A DNA stretch of 64,000 nt from NCBI RefSeq assembly GCF_022346995.1, contig NZ_JAKRNM010000014.1, positions 1 to 64,000 on the forward strand, in the 5' to 3' direction. Of the stretch, positions 9,282 through 17,816 are shown one piece after another. The translations under genes were made by a program, and so were the position numbers. The stretch's first letter is position 1. The number at the start of each line of letters is the position of its first letter. Source of the DNA: Paenibacillus sp. ACRRY (lineage in GTDB: Bacteria > Bacillota > Bacilli > Paenibacillales > Paenibacillaceae). Below the pieces are notes generated by a model. The model ran no database searches. It was not told where the DNA came from and was given only the letters and a program-made list of their open reading frames with translations.

Positions 9282-10424
9282 TTAGTTGGTCGTCCGGTAA
9301 GGCAAGATGACGTAAAGGCTGTGACTGTCGTCCAGCGGTTTCAAAATGATCGGACTCATGACGCCGGTAAAAGCGATCATCAGCTGCTCACTCTCCACCA
9401 CTTTCAGCACATCCAGCATATATTTGGAGTTGAACGAGATTTTCAGCGGATCGCCAGTAAACTCGGCAGGTTCAATTTCTTCTCTTACTTTTCCCAGCTC
9501 AGAAGAGCTTGATGAAATTTCGATCGTTCCGGATTCCATCGTTTGCATGCGCACAATGTTGGTTTTCTCTTCACGCGACAGTAAATAAGCCCGGTCAATC
9601 GACTCACTTAATTTTTTAGTATCCAAAACAAGTTCTGTTTTGTACGAAGTCGGAATAATTCTAGAAGTATCCGGATATGTTCCGTCCAAAATGCGTGAAT
9701 AGAACAGGACACGGTCAATTTTGAACAGGACCTGGTTATCAGCGACGACGATATCCACAAGCGTATTTTGATCAGGCACAATTTTGCTGAGTTCATTCAG
9801 CGTTTTACCTGAAATGACGACATTGTTGAAACGCACTCCCTCTGCATTATCCAGCATTGCTGAACGAGTAGCAAGACGGTGGCGGTCTGTTGCCACAAAT
9901 TTCAACTCATTGTCAGCAAGGCTCCAGAGCACACCTGTCAGGATTGGAGTTGTCTCATGGGTGGAAATGGAGAATACCGTTTGCTTCACCATGTTTTTAA
10001 GCAGATCACCTGGGATGGATACCGTTTGGTTCTCTTCAATGCTTGGCAATACCGGGAATTCCTCCGGATCCAAACCTACCAGTTGAATTTCGGTAGCACC
10101 TGCCGAGATGAAGGTGTTGAAATTGTCTTTAACCTCCATGTGAATTTCCTGGGAAGGCAGTTTTTTGATGATCTCGACAAAAAACTTGGCTGGCAGTACA
10201 ACACTACCTGGTTGTTCAACCTGAACTACGCTTTTATCTCCCTCTTCAAGCGGGATAAAGGATTGAATCGATATATCCGTGTCACTTGCTGTCAACGTCA
10301 CACCTTGATGATTAACGTCGAATTTAATCCCGCTCAAGATGGGGATTGTCGTACGGCTGGAGATGGCTTTGGATACATGCTGGATGGATTCGTTCAAGTA
10401 GCTTTTCATTATGCTTATTTTCAT
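9282..10424 (-). CDS. dnaN: DNA polymerase III beta subunit (sliding clamp)
   Basis: This is the 380-residue processivity clamp, which encircles DNA as a dimer and tethers the replicative polymerase and repair factors. Three repeated clamp subdomains are recognisable across the length, and the C-terminal SHSLYVILPYRTTN matches the end of Bacillus DnaN. The ATG at 10424 is preceded by AGGAG at 8 bp. It is separated from dnaA by a 220-bp interval that contains the origin unwinding element. The gene ends 16 bp before yaaA, suggesting co-transcription. Confidence 0.98.
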   Translation of the reverse strand: MKISIMKSYLNESIQHVSKAISSRTTIPILSGIKFDVNHQGVTLTASDTDISIQSFIPLEEGDKSVVQVEQPGSVVLPAKFFVEIIKKLPSQEIHMEVKDNFNTFISAGATEIQLVGLDPEEFPVLPSIEENQTVSIPGDLLKNMVKQTVFSISTHETTPILTGVLWSLADNELKFVATDRHRLATRSAMLDNAEGVRFNNVVISGKTLNELSKIVPDQNTLVDIVVADNQVLFKIDRVLFYSRILDGTYPDTSRIIPTSYKTELVLDTKKLSESIDRAYLLSREEKTNIVRMQTMESGTIEISSSSSELGKVREEIEPAEFTGDPLKISFNSKYMLDVLKVVESEQLMIAFTGVMSPIILKPLDDSHSLYVILPYRTTN

Positions 10425-10537
10425 GGTTTCACTCCTAGCGGATTTTTTGGGTGTTTGGGTGTTAAAAGGTGTTAAACAAAAGGCCGAAGGCCGAGCTGTA
10501 AACGGCGTATTTGGAGATGATATCTTTTAGATCTTTT

Positions 10538-10611
10538 TAGTAATAATAGTAATAGGGGCACTGAATATGTGGATAAGTGGGTATAAACCCATAAAATTAA
10601 GCCTATCCACA
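10538..10611 (-). other. oriC unwinding element: DnaA-trios, GC clamp and DnaA boxes
   Basis: On the plus strand six consecutive TAG/TAA triplets occupy 10538-10555, then GGGGC (10555-10559), then a perfect DnaA box TGTGGATAA at 10568-10576 and a one-mismatch box CTATCCACA at 10603-10611. This layout (DnaA box, GC clamp, repeated DnaA-trio) matches the basal unwinding system described for B. subtilis between dnaA and dnaN. The trio run is flanked by an A/T-rich stretch at 10500-10540. The assignment as the melting site is by analogy, but the element order is directly visible. Confidence 0.85.
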
Positions 10612-10644
10612 TGTGTACACGTTGTGCATAGGCTTGGGACTTGT

Positions 10645-11991
10645 TCAGGTTGGATTCTTAATTTTTTCGGTTAAGTTGTTGATAACTTTGTAGAGCTCCT
10701 GATCGGATTTGATCGATTGGGAGATTTTTTCGTGCGCATGAATTACAGTCGTATGATCTCGTCCTCCGAATGCTTCCCCAATTTTGGGCAGGGAGAAATC
10801 GGTCAGTTCACGTGATAGATACATGGCAATCTGTCTAGGGAAAGCAACGGCTTTGGTCCGCTTCCGTGCTTTGAAATCTTCAAGCTTAAGGCTGTAATAC
10901 TCGCCGACCTTTTGTTGGATGTCTTGAATAGTGATCATTTTAGGACGGCTGGAAGGAATGATATCCTTCAATGCTTCTGCAGCCAGATGAGTCGTTACGT
11001 CTTGATTCGTCAGTGAAGAGTAGGCTACCACCCGAATTAGTGCGCCTTCCAGTTCACGAATATTGGTGTCAATCTGGTTGGCGATGTACATCATTGCTTC
11101 GTTAGGAATATCGAGGTTTTCCGCACGCGCCTTTTTCCGCAAAATGGCGATCCGTGTCTCGAGATCCGGAGGCTGGATATCCGTAATTAGTCCCCATTCG
11201 AAGCGGGAACGAAGCCGCTCTTCCAGAGTCGGAATTTCCTTCGGTGGTCTGTCGCTGGAGATAATGATCTGTTTCCGTTCCTCATGCAGCGCATTAAACG
11301 TATGGAAAAATTCCTCTTGTGTTGATTCTTTTCCCGCCAAAAACTGAATATCATCTATAAGCAGAATATCGACATTCCGGTATTTGTTACGGAAGCTCTC
11401 CCCGCGGTTGTCACGGATAGAGTTAATGAATTCATTCGTGAATTTCTCAGATGACAAATAAACAACCTTGCTCCCCGGATCATGCTCCAAAACGTAATGG
11501 CCAATGGCATGCATTAAGTGGGTTTTGCCGAGTCCAACTCCCCCATATAAAAACAAAGGATTGTATGCTTTGGCGGGCGCTTCAGCGACCGCCAGCGATG
11601 CGGCATGGGCAAAACGGTTGCCTGGTCCAATGACAAATGTATCGAATGTATATTTTGGATTCAGCATGCTGAGAACCGCTTCTTCCTGAACTACCGTAGG
11701 CGTTGGCGCCGGCAGCTGCGGATCCGGTTCAGCAGGCTTGTTCTCTTCGATGACAAATTTCACATCGACTTGTTTGCCTAGCAGTTCATATACTGTCGAG
11801 CCAACCAATTTGGTGTAACGGCTCTCCAGCCATTCGACGGCAAACGTAGTCGGCGCGGAAATGACGATTGAACTGTCATTCAGCTTCGTTGCTTTGGTTG
11901 CTTTGAACCAGGTATCGAAGCTGGGTTTGCTGAGTTTGTTTTGTATGATTGATAAAATTTGCTGCCATAAATCAGAAGTATGGCTGTCCAC
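10645..11991 (-). CDS. dnaA: Chromosomal replication initiator DnaA
   Basis: The 448-residue AAA+ initiator that binds DnaA boxes and melts oriC. Domain I (about residues 1-80) is followed by a Pro-rich linker. The AAA+ core has Walker A GGVGLGKTH and Walker B LLIDDIQFLAG. The C-terminal DNA-binding domain carries the signature GGRDHTTVIHAHEKI. The GTG start at 11991 has AAAGGAG 9 bp upstream. DnaA boxes lie on both sides of the gene, consistent with a bipartite origin and autoregulation. Confidence 0.99.
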   Translation of the reverse strand: MDSHTSDLWQQILSIIQNKLSKPSFDTWFKATKATKLNDSSIVISAPTTFAVEWLESRYTKLVGSTVYELLGKQVDVKFVIEENKPAEPDPQLPAPTPTVVQEEAVLSMLNPKYTFDTFVIGPGNRFAHAASLAVAEAPAKAYNPLFLYGGVGLGKTHLMHAIGHYVLEHDPGSKVVYLSSEKFTNEFINSIRDNRGESFRNKYRNVDILLIDDIQFLAGKESTQEEFFHTFNALHEERKQIIISSDRPPKEIPTLEERLRSRFEWGLITDIQPPDLETRIAILRKKARAENLDIPNEAMMYIANQIDTNIRELEGALIRVVAYSSLTNQDVTTHLAAEALKDIIPSSRPKMITIQDIQQKVGEYYSLKLEDFKARKRTKAVAFPRQIAMYLSRELTDFSLPKIGEAFGGRDHTTVIHAHEKISQSIKSDQELYKVINNLTEKIKNPT

Positions 11992-12071
11992 AGACTGTCA
12001 CTCCTTTTACATGTTCCAAGTGTGGCTTAAGCCATGATGCAGTGTCGAAATACGAGATATATTGCCGGAAT

Positions 12072-12428
12072 TTATCCCCAAACCCCCGCAGGTCGAAAAC
12101 AAAAAAAGAATGAACAACGGAAAATTGTTCACAACTTTATCCACAGGCTGTTGATAATATTATGGGTCAGATCACATATTCACATCCAAAAGTAATACAA
12201 TCATAGCAAAAGAAGCCCCGCATTTCAACGTATCGCGAGATTTTATCCACAAATTCAATAACTTGTGTATAATTTTTAATCACAACACAATATATTGTTT
12301 ATAAATTGTTTAATTTTCGACAGGATGACCCAAAAAGCCAAAATGTTTTATACACAGGTTGTTCGTCGAAAATCGCTAAATTGTGTGTAAAATGACTCCT
12401 GAGTTGTGAATAACGTGTCTGTGGATAA
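12072..12428. other. DnaA-box cluster upstream of dnaA (oriC left part)
   Basis: Perfect boxes TTATCCACA lie at 12137-12145 and 12243-12251, and TGTGGATAA at 12420-12428. Near-matches are TTATCCCCA (12072-12080), TGTGTATAA (12264-12272), TTATACACA (12348-12356), TGTGTGTAA (12382-12390) and TGTGAATAA (12405-12413). The stretch 12255-12345 is strongly A/T-rich. This corresponds to the incA/incB box regions upstream of B. subtilis dnaA and probably also represses dnaA transcription. Confidence 0.85.
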
Positions 12429-12436
12429 CCGTGTAT

Positions 12437-12658
12437 TCAAAATGGCGGTTTTGGGGATCTGTTGTATTCAGCCTCTTTAACCTCATTTGGGGTTGTATGC
12501 AAGAAGCAGAGGTTCGCTGCAATGATAATAGAAGCGAACAAGCTGATTAACACTAAAAAGGGGACAGTTAAAGCCATGGCTGGATAGGGGAAGGTAGTCA
12601 TGAAATTTGGCGTAAATGCCGGATGGGGAGCAATAGATTGAATCAAATAAATGGACAA
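12437..12658 (-). CDS. Possible small membrane protein, unrecognised
   Basis: This is an open frame of 73 codons from a TTG at 12658, with inner ATGs near residues 19 and 27. It encodes one clear hydrophobic segment (about residues 28-50, TVPFLVLISLFASIIIAANL) and a polar tail ending PKPPF. No ribosome site is visible at any of the starts. The TTG overlaps the gntK terminator, and the frame stops 9 bp before a perfect DnaA box. It is either a genuine single-pass peptide or a chance frame; it is listed because nothing else fills 12437-12655. Confidence 0.2.
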   Translation of the reverse strand: MSIYLIQSIAPHPAFTPNFMTTFPYPAMALTVPFLVLISLFASIIIAANLCFLHTTPNEVKEAEYNRSPKPPF

Positions 12659-12713
12659 AAAAGAGGTTGTTACTTAAGGCCAGCGCGTGGTCTAAGTGAA
12701 CAACCTCTTTTTT
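12657..12713 (-). terminator. Terminator of the gntPK operon
   Basis: AAAAAAGAGGTTGTTACTTA (12657-12676) pairs with 12693-12713 almost perfectly (one bulge) around a 16-base loop. Runs of A and T flank both sides, so it can stop transcription in both directions. It lies 22 bp after the gntK stop and insulates the dnaA upstream region from gnt transcription. Confidence 0.85.
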
Positions 12714-12734
12714 GGTGTTTGAATGAGGAAACAG

Positions 12735-14282
12735 TTACTTGGTTTTTAAGGACATTTTGCGCTGGAATTCAGCAATATCCGCATATTCCTCTTCAAGTTT
12801 GCGCGAGATGCGAATGAAAATCGGGAGCAGTTCCCGGTAAATTGCTGCGTTTTCTCTAACGGGGGTATGTCTGTGCGTTGTCCCCACCATATAAGAGACG
12901 GCATGAAGTGACTTGATTCGCCCTGTGGCATACAGACCGAGGACTACAGCACCCAGACAGGAGCTTTCGAAGCTCTCGGGGACGACGACTTCCTGATTGA
13001 ATATATCAGACATCATCTGACGCCAGAGAGGGGAACGTGCGAACCCACCGGTAGCCTGAATGGAGGTTGGTTGTCCGATCTGTTCTTCCATGGCCAGCAA
13101 GACCGTATAGAGGTTGAAAATGACCCCTTCCAGGACAGCACGAATCATGTGTTCTTTCTGGTGATGGAGGGTTAAACCAAAGAAAGAACCACGGGCATCC
13201 GGATTCCATAATGGGGCACGCTCTCCTGACAAATAAGGATGAAACAGTAGTCCTTCAGAGCCTGGACTGACTCGCTCAGCGATTTTGGTAAGCACGTCAT
13301 ATGAATTGATGCCTAGCCTTTTGGCTGTTTCTACTTCAGATGCTGCAAATTCATCACGTACCCAGCGAAATAACATGCCACCGTTATTCACAGGCCCACC
13401 CACGACCCAAAGGTCCTCTGTGAGGGCATAACAGAAGGTCCGTCCTTTGGGATCGGTAACGGGGCGATCAACGACTGTACGAATGGCACCACTGGTACCA
13501 ATGGTTGCTGCCACGACTCCAGGCTCGATGGCGTTTACGCCGAGATTGGATAACACTCCGTCACTTGCCCCGATCACAAAGGGAGTAGAGGGGGACAGTC
13601 CCATTTTCTCTGCACATTCAGTGTCCATTCCCTCTATAGTATATGTCGTTGGAACAAGCTTTGAGAGATGATCAGGTGTGATTCCTGCAACCTCGAGTGC
13701 TTCCGTATCCCAATCCAGCTGTTCCAGGTTGAGAAGACCGGTACAGGAGGCGATAGAATGATCTACTATATATTGTCCGAACAAACGGAAGAACAAATAT
13801 TCTTTAATGGAGATGAACTTGGCTGTGCGCTGAAAAAGGTCTGGTTCATCATGACGCAGCCACATGAGTTTGGTTAGGGGAGACATGGGATGAATCGGTG
13901 TGCCCGTGCGCAAATAGATCCGATGACCTTGCCCACTCTCCTGTAATTGAGCTGACCAGGCTGCACTGCGGTTATCAGCCCATGTGATGCAGCGAGTGAG
14001 CGGCTTATGATCTTGGCCCATGGCAATCACACTGTGCATGGCAGAGCTGCAGGACAAAAACATGATTTGTCCTGCACTTACACGGCTCTGATCCATGACT
14101 CCACGTACAGATCGAATAGCTGCTTGTACAATTTCTTCGGGATCCTGCTCAGCTACATCAGGAGCAGGAGTATATAGAGGATATTCCTGAGTTGAAGTGC
14201 TTACAACCTCACCTTGCTCCGTAAATAATACGGATTTGGTGCTGGTGGTCCCGATATCTATGCCAATCATATATTTTTTCAT
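12735..14282 (-). CDS. gntK: Gluconokinase (FGGY family)
   Basis: A 515-residue FGGY carbohydrate kinase, predicted to phosphorylate gluconate to 6-phosphogluconate with ATP. The N-terminal ATPase fold starts GIDIGTTSTKSVLF; the second fold contains GTSGAIRTV, the FGGY-like LLFHPYLSGERAPLWN stretch and the adenosine motif ATGGFARSPLW. The length is right for B. subtilis GntK. The ATG at 14282 has AAGGA 9 bp upstream. It follows gntP by 66 bp and ends at a strong terminator. The substrate is inferred from the gntP and gntR neighbours and their operators. Confidence 0.93.
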   Translation of the reverse strand: MKKYMIGIDIGTTSTKSVLFTEQGEVVSTSTQEYPLYTPAPDVAEQDPEEIVQAAIRSVRGVMDQSRVSAGQIMFLSCSSAMHSVIAMGQDHKPLTRCITWADNRSAAWSAQLQESGQGHRIYLRTGTPIHPMSPLTKLMWLRHDEPDLFQRTAKFISIKEYLFFRLFGQYIVDHSIASCTGLLNLEQLDWDTEALEVAGITPDHLSKLVPTTYTIEGMDTECAEKMGLSPSTPFVIGASDGVLSNLGVNAIEPGVVAATIGTSGAIRTVVDRPVTDPKGRTFCYALTEDLWVVGGPVNNGGMLFRWVRDEFAASEVETAKRLGINSYDVLTKIAERVSPGSEGLLFHPYLSGERAPLWNPDARGSFFGLTLHHQKEHMIRAVLEGVIFNLYTVLLAMEEQIGQPTSIQATGGFARSPLWRQMMSDIFNQEVVVPESFESSCLGAVVLGLYATGRIKSLHAVSYMVGTTHRHTPVRENAAIYRELLPIFIRISRKLEEEYADIAEFQRKMSLKTK

Positions 14283-14348
14283 CTGGTGTAATCCTTCTTT
14301 CCCTTTGATACGGTGAAATTTTATCTTCTAATTAGATGCAATCTAGTC

Positions 14349-15710
14349 TTAGATCACAGTACTCAGCAGCAAAATAAAGATCAGTCCGACGACGGATAAT
14401 AGTGTTTCCATAACGGTCCACGTTTTCAGTGTTTGAGAGACGCTCATATTAAAGAACTCCTTAATCATCCAGAAGCCTGCGTCATTCACGTGGGACAAAA
14501 CAAGTGATCCAGCACCAGTAGCAAGTACAACCAGCTCAATATTGGCTCCTGGAGTCAATGCAAGAACCGGAGCAACGATACCAGCTGCCGTAGTCATGGC
14601 AACTGTTGCTGAGCCTGTAGCTACCCGGATCAGTGCCGCAACCAGCCAAGCAAAAAGGATGACGTTGATATTGGCGTGAGTGGCAACTTCAGCAATCGCA
14701 TTGCCGACACCACTATTAATCAAGACCTGTTTAAACGCACCGCCCCCACCAATAATGAGGATGATGGTCGCCGTAGGCGCCAGACATTCACTGGTGAAAC
14801 GAGAAATTTCGTGTTTGGTAAATCCGCGTGCGAAGCCGAGCGAAAAGAGGGCGAACACAACAGATATCAACAGGGCAATAATCTCATGCCCGATAAACTC
14901 ACTGAAGACTGTAAAGCCGCTTGTGGCATTGGGATCTACGATATTAGCAATGGAGCCAATTAGCATAAGGATGACTGGCAGCAAAATCGTAAACAGGGTA
15001 ATGCCGAACCCTGGAAGATCGGTGTTTTTCTTCGTTGCGAACTGCTCTGCCAGCTCGGCTGGCGGTTCAGTGTGTATTCTTTTGCCAATAAACTTACCAA
15101 ACAAAGGACCTGCGATAATCGCTGTCGGAATACCAACAATGAGGGAGTACAAAATGGTTTTCCCCAAATCGGCATTGAATGCATCAATAGCGATCATTGG
15201 AGCCGGATGTGGTGGAACCAGACCATGTACAGTCGACAGACCGGCCAAAATCGGAATCCCGATCTGCAGGAGTGACATATTGGTTTTACGTGCAACGGTG
15301 AAAATGATCGGAATCAGCAGAATCACGCCAACTTCGAAGAAGACCGGGATACCCACGATAAAACCAACGATCATCATGGCCCAGTGTACACGTTTAACGC
15401 CAAAGCGATCGACCAGTGTGGTTGCAATGCGCTCGGCACCGCCTGATTCGGCCATCATTTTACCCAGCATCGTGCCAAGCCCGATGACAATGGCTATGGT
15501 TCCAAGCGTACCGCCGAGTCCACCTGTTATGGAAGAGATCACATCAGCGGGTTTCATACCAGCAAGCAAACCAAGCATTAAAGCGGATAATAAAAGGGTA
15601 ACGAAGGGGTTCCATTTATATTTGGAGATCAACACGATCAGAAATACGATCGCAATCAATGTCCATACCAACAATGTTGCATTATGGGATAGTCCAAAAA
15701 GAGTGCTCAT
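14349..15710 (-). CDS. gntP: Gluconate:H+ symporter GntP
   Basis: A 453-residue membrane protein of the GntP family with about 12-14 hydrophobic segments. Typical stretches are KYKWNPFVTLLLSALMLGL near the N-terminus, PIFFEVGVI-type sequence (IPVFFEVGVILLIPI) and VATGSATVAMTTAAGIVAP in the C-terminal half. It imports gluconate for GntK. AAAGGAG lies 8 bp before the ATG. Upstream are a GntR operator inside the promoter and a cre site, so expression should need gluconate and respond to glucose repression. Confidence 0.93.
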   Translation of the reverse strand: MSTLFGLSHNATLLVWTLIAIVFLIVLISKYKWNPFVTLLLSALMLGLLAGMKPADVISSITGGLGGTLGTIAIVIGLGTMLGKMMAESGGAERIATTLVDRFGVKRVHWAMMIVGFIVGIPVFFEVGVILLIPIIFTVARKTNMSLLQIGIPILAGLSTVHGLVPPHPAPMIAIDAFNADLGKTILYSLIVGIPTAIIAGPLFGKFIGKRIHTEPPAELAEQFATKKNTDLPGFGITLFTILLPVILMLIGSIANIVDPNATSGFTVFSEFIGHEIIALLISVVFALFSLGFARGFTKHEISRFTSECLAPTATIILIIGGGGAFKQVLINSGVGNAIAEVATHANINVILFAWLVAALIRVATGSATVAMTTAAGIVAPVLALTPGANIELVVLATGAGSLVLSHVNDAGFWMIKEFFNMSVSQTLKTWTVMETLLSVVGLIFILLLSTVI

Positions 15711-15733
15711 GATGTATGCTCCTTTGTTTTGAA

Positions 15734-15747
15734 TATAAACGCTTACA
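15734..15747 (-). promoter_or_regulatory. cre site (CcpA) in the gntP leader
   Basis: On the minus strand the sequence is TGTAAGCGTTTATA, matching the Bacillus cre consensus TGWNANCGNTNWCA at 13 of 14 positions. It lies between the promoter and the gntP start, a position where CcpA acts as a roadblock. This predicts carbon catabolite repression of the gluconate genes. Confidence 0.65.
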
Positions 15748-15815
15748 AGTGAATTCGCCGTCAGGGAAGTTTGTCTCCCTTTAATATGCCCAAAAATTGA
15801 AACTAAATCGCATTT

Positions 15816-15844
15816 TGTATACTTGTCGACAAGTTAAATGACAA
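15816..15844 (-). promoter_or_regulatory. gntPK promoter with GntR operator in its spacer
   Basis: On the minus strand there is -35 TTGTCA (15844-15839), 17 bp, then -10 TATACA (15821-15816). The spacer and -10 contain the perfect palindrome ACTTGTCGACAAGT (15821-15834). The longer 15819-15836 sequence closely matches the B. subtilis gnt operator ATACTTGTATACAAGTAT. Binding of GntR here would block RNA polymerase. Confidence 0.75.
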
Positions 15845-15924
15845 TCCATCCACTCGGATGTGATTGCGGACGGTGGTCAGTTTTTAAACCAAAGCCGAAA
15901 AATATAAACTTTCTGAGTTCATTA

Positions 15925-16599
15925 TCAGGAGTCGAAGCTCTCATGCAGGGTTTTGCCGGAATCCTGAAAGTACGTACGCACGCCGGCCTGAATGGATGCT
16001 TTGTCACCTGACTCTAGTGCTTCAATCAGCAATCGATGTTTTTGAATTACAGCGCTTACTTTTGGATCGCCCTGAACAAATACCCTGCGGGTTGTTAATA
16101 GCATAACCGTCATGACAACATAACGAATGCTTCTCCATAAATGTGATATACGGGAATGCTCGGCTGCCTCAATAATGGTCTCATGGAAAGTCAGATCCTG
16201 AAAAGCAAACTCGACGGCATCCTGATGCCGACCTGCCAGCTCCATTTTGTCCAGTATATTACGAAGCGAAGTAATCAATGGCTCGGGAACAGACCCGGCT
16301 AGTCGCTGCTGGACAAAGCTTTCAATTAGAAAACGGACGTCGTACAACTCTTCAACATCCTTGATTTTCAATCCAAGGACAACCACACCCATCCGTTCAA
16401 GTCGAATCAGTCCTTCATTAGACAGTGTTCTCAGTGCTTCGCGGACAGGTGAACGACTGCTGTCAAAATCAGCGGCAATTCGATTTTCAGACAAAATCTC
16501 TCCAGGACGCAGCGTTCCACTGATGATGCGCAGCCTTAATTCGCAGGCGATGGCTTCCCCGCGGGAAGCTCCCTGCAGCCAAGAAGAAGGAAACAACAT
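15925..16599 (-). CDS. gntR: GntR-family transcriptional regulator (FCD subfamily), gluconate repressor
   Basis: A 224-residue FadR/FCD-type regulator. The winged-helix DNA-binding domain fills residues 1-80 (ISENRIAADF-type helix in SENRIAADFDSSRSPVREAL, then wing GLIRLERMGVVVLG). The all-helical FCD effector domain fills the rest. It is predicted to repress gntPK and to be released by gluconate, as GntR does in B. subtilis. AGGAG lies 10 bp before the ATG. Operators of its expected type are present upstream of gntP (15819-15836) and upstream of gntR itself (16842-16859), suggesting autoregulation. Confidence 0.88.
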   Translation of the reverse strand: MLFPSSWLQGASRGEAIACELRLRIISGTLRPGEILSENRIAADFDSSRSPVREALRTLSNEGLIRLERMGVVVLGLKIKDVEELYDVRFLIESFVQQRLAGSVPEPLITSLRNILDKMELAGRHQDAVEFAFQDLTFHETIIEAAEHSRISHLWRSIRYVVMTVMLLTTRRVFVQGDPKVSAVIQKHRLLIEALESGDKASIQAGVRTYFQDSGKTLHESFDS

Positions 16600-16841
16600 A
16601 ATGGCTAACGCTCCTATTCAAATAATCATTCTCTAGGTCCAGGATTCGGTAATCCATCTCAGGTGGACCTGTACACTGATCATAGCATAACCTTTTTGCA
16701 GTTTGCATACTGTCTGATTAGGGAGCGGAAGACCATAACTTATTATTCCGCAAACCGTTTTTCAAGGAGCCGAAGTTCAGTACGTTTGTAAATCAAAAAG
16801 AGTGAAGGAAATGCGGGTATTCTCTTAATGAATACATAAGT

Positions 16842-16859
16842 ATACTTGTATACAAGATG
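16842..16859. promoter_or_regulatory. Second GntR operator upstream of gntR
   Basis: ATACTTGTATACAAGATG matches the B. subtilis gnt operator ATACTTGTATACAAGTAT at 15 of 18 positions, and its core CTTGTATACAAG is a perfect palindrome. It shares CTTGT-NN-ACAAG with the operator in the gntP promoter. It lies 243 bp upstream of the gntR start. The rest of 16600-17050 shows no gene. Confidence 0.7.
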
Positions 16860-17057
16860 TGATTTTTATCCTACACCTTTCTTGAAAGCTTGTAAACCTT
16901 CAAATTAAAGCGGATACATCAAATTTTAACCAAGGCCCAATATTCAATAAATGTCCTACATAAGTTGAGGAAATAATAACAGAGTTCTTGCCTACAGTTG
17001 AAAGGAAATAATGTATAAGAGGAATGTGCCAATATCAATAAAACGAAGTTAAATTCG

Positions 17058-17185
17058 TTATCCACATGTGAATAACTTCTGGTTATTGAATTGGAAGGTG
17101 AGTGATGACCGAGAGGTCTAACTTGGGGTGTGGATAACCGGTGAATTGATGGATGAGTTGGCAGTGCAAAGCCCGTTGGGGATAA
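17058..17185. other. Third DnaA-box cluster, upstream of rpmH
   Basis: A perfect TTATCCACA (17058-17066) is immediately followed by an inverted TGTGAATAA (17067-17075). A perfect TGTGGATAA lies at 17129-17137 and a near-match TGGGGATAA at 17177-17185. In Bacillus the rpmH-dnaA interval is a single origin region. Here these boxes are 4.6 kb from the dnaA-proximal cluster because the gluconate cassette lies between them. Confidence 0.75.
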
Positions 17186-17300
17186 CTTTTTTCGCTTGAA
17201 AATTTATTTTATTCGAATCAGATTCTACGTTAGTATTACGGGCTCTGAGGGGCAGGCTGGAAAGGGCTTTAAAAAGAGGGAGAAGTGAAGTGGGTTAGAG

Positions 17301-17329
17301 TTGACTTTTCCAGGTGTACGTGGTTAAAT
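17301..17329 (+). promoter_or_regulatory. Probable rpmH promoter
   Basis: TTGACT (17301-17306), a 17-bp spacer and TTAAAT (17324-17329) form a fair sigma-A promoter. It would give a leader of roughly 65 nt before the rpmH start. Confidence 0.5.
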
Positions 17330-17402
17330 GTATAAAGGTGTTTTCTGTGAAGATGAAAATGATTCATCACATAAGTATTTCCTTGTAAGGAGGTGCAATA
17401 CA

Positions 17403-17537
17403 TTGAGACCTACATTCAAACCGAACGTAAGCAAACGTAAAAAAGTTCATGGTTTCCGGAAAAGAATGAGCACGAGCAACGGCCGTAAAGTTTTGGCTGC
17501 ACGTCGCCTGAAAGGCCGTAAAGTCCTGAGTGCTTAA
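17403..17537 (+). CDS. rpmH: 50S ribosomal protein L34
   Basis: The 44-residue L34 protein starts MRPTFKPNVSKRKKVHGF and ends GRKVLSA, which is the full normal length. The start is a TTG at 17403 with AAGGAGG at 17387-17393, 9 bp upstream. Longer in-frame starts are possible but would add a non-homologous extension. It lies ahead of rnpA in the universal rpmH-rnpA-yidC order and has its own terminator. Confidence 0.97.
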   Translation: MRPTFKPNVSKRKKVHGFRKRMSTSNGRKVLAARRLKGRKVLSA

Positions 17538-17545
17538 TGCATGAG

Positions 17546-17570
17546 AAGACCACCGAGGTGGTCTTTTTTT
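17546..17570 (+). terminator. Terminator after rpmH
   Basis: AAGACCAC (17546-17553) pairs with GTGGTCTT (17558-17565) around CGAG and is followed by a long T-run. It lies 9 bp after the rpmH stop, so it should limit rpmH read-through into rnpA. Confidence 0.9.
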
Positions 17571-17816
17571 TCTTAAATGAGTCATTTCAGACTGGATGCT
17601 GATATAGATCGGGTCTGAATTGGCTGCGAAAAAGGGCGAAAGTGTCTATTTCTTTATTGAAGAAGGATCAATCAGTCACGAAATTTATAAAAAAGTTTCC
17701 TTATATATAATGAAGTTGTCGTCAGAACAGTTTACCGTTATTCAAGAAAGCCTATACTAAATCAGTAATGAGGCCTCCGTCAATATGGATGGTGGAGAAC
17801 AGCAAGGAGAAGCGCC

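Noticed and set aside
14680..15732. 350-codon plus-strand open frame
   Set aside because: It is antisense to gntP, whose membrane protein is clearly coding; composition is a mirror of the gntP codons and no ribosome site or domain is present.
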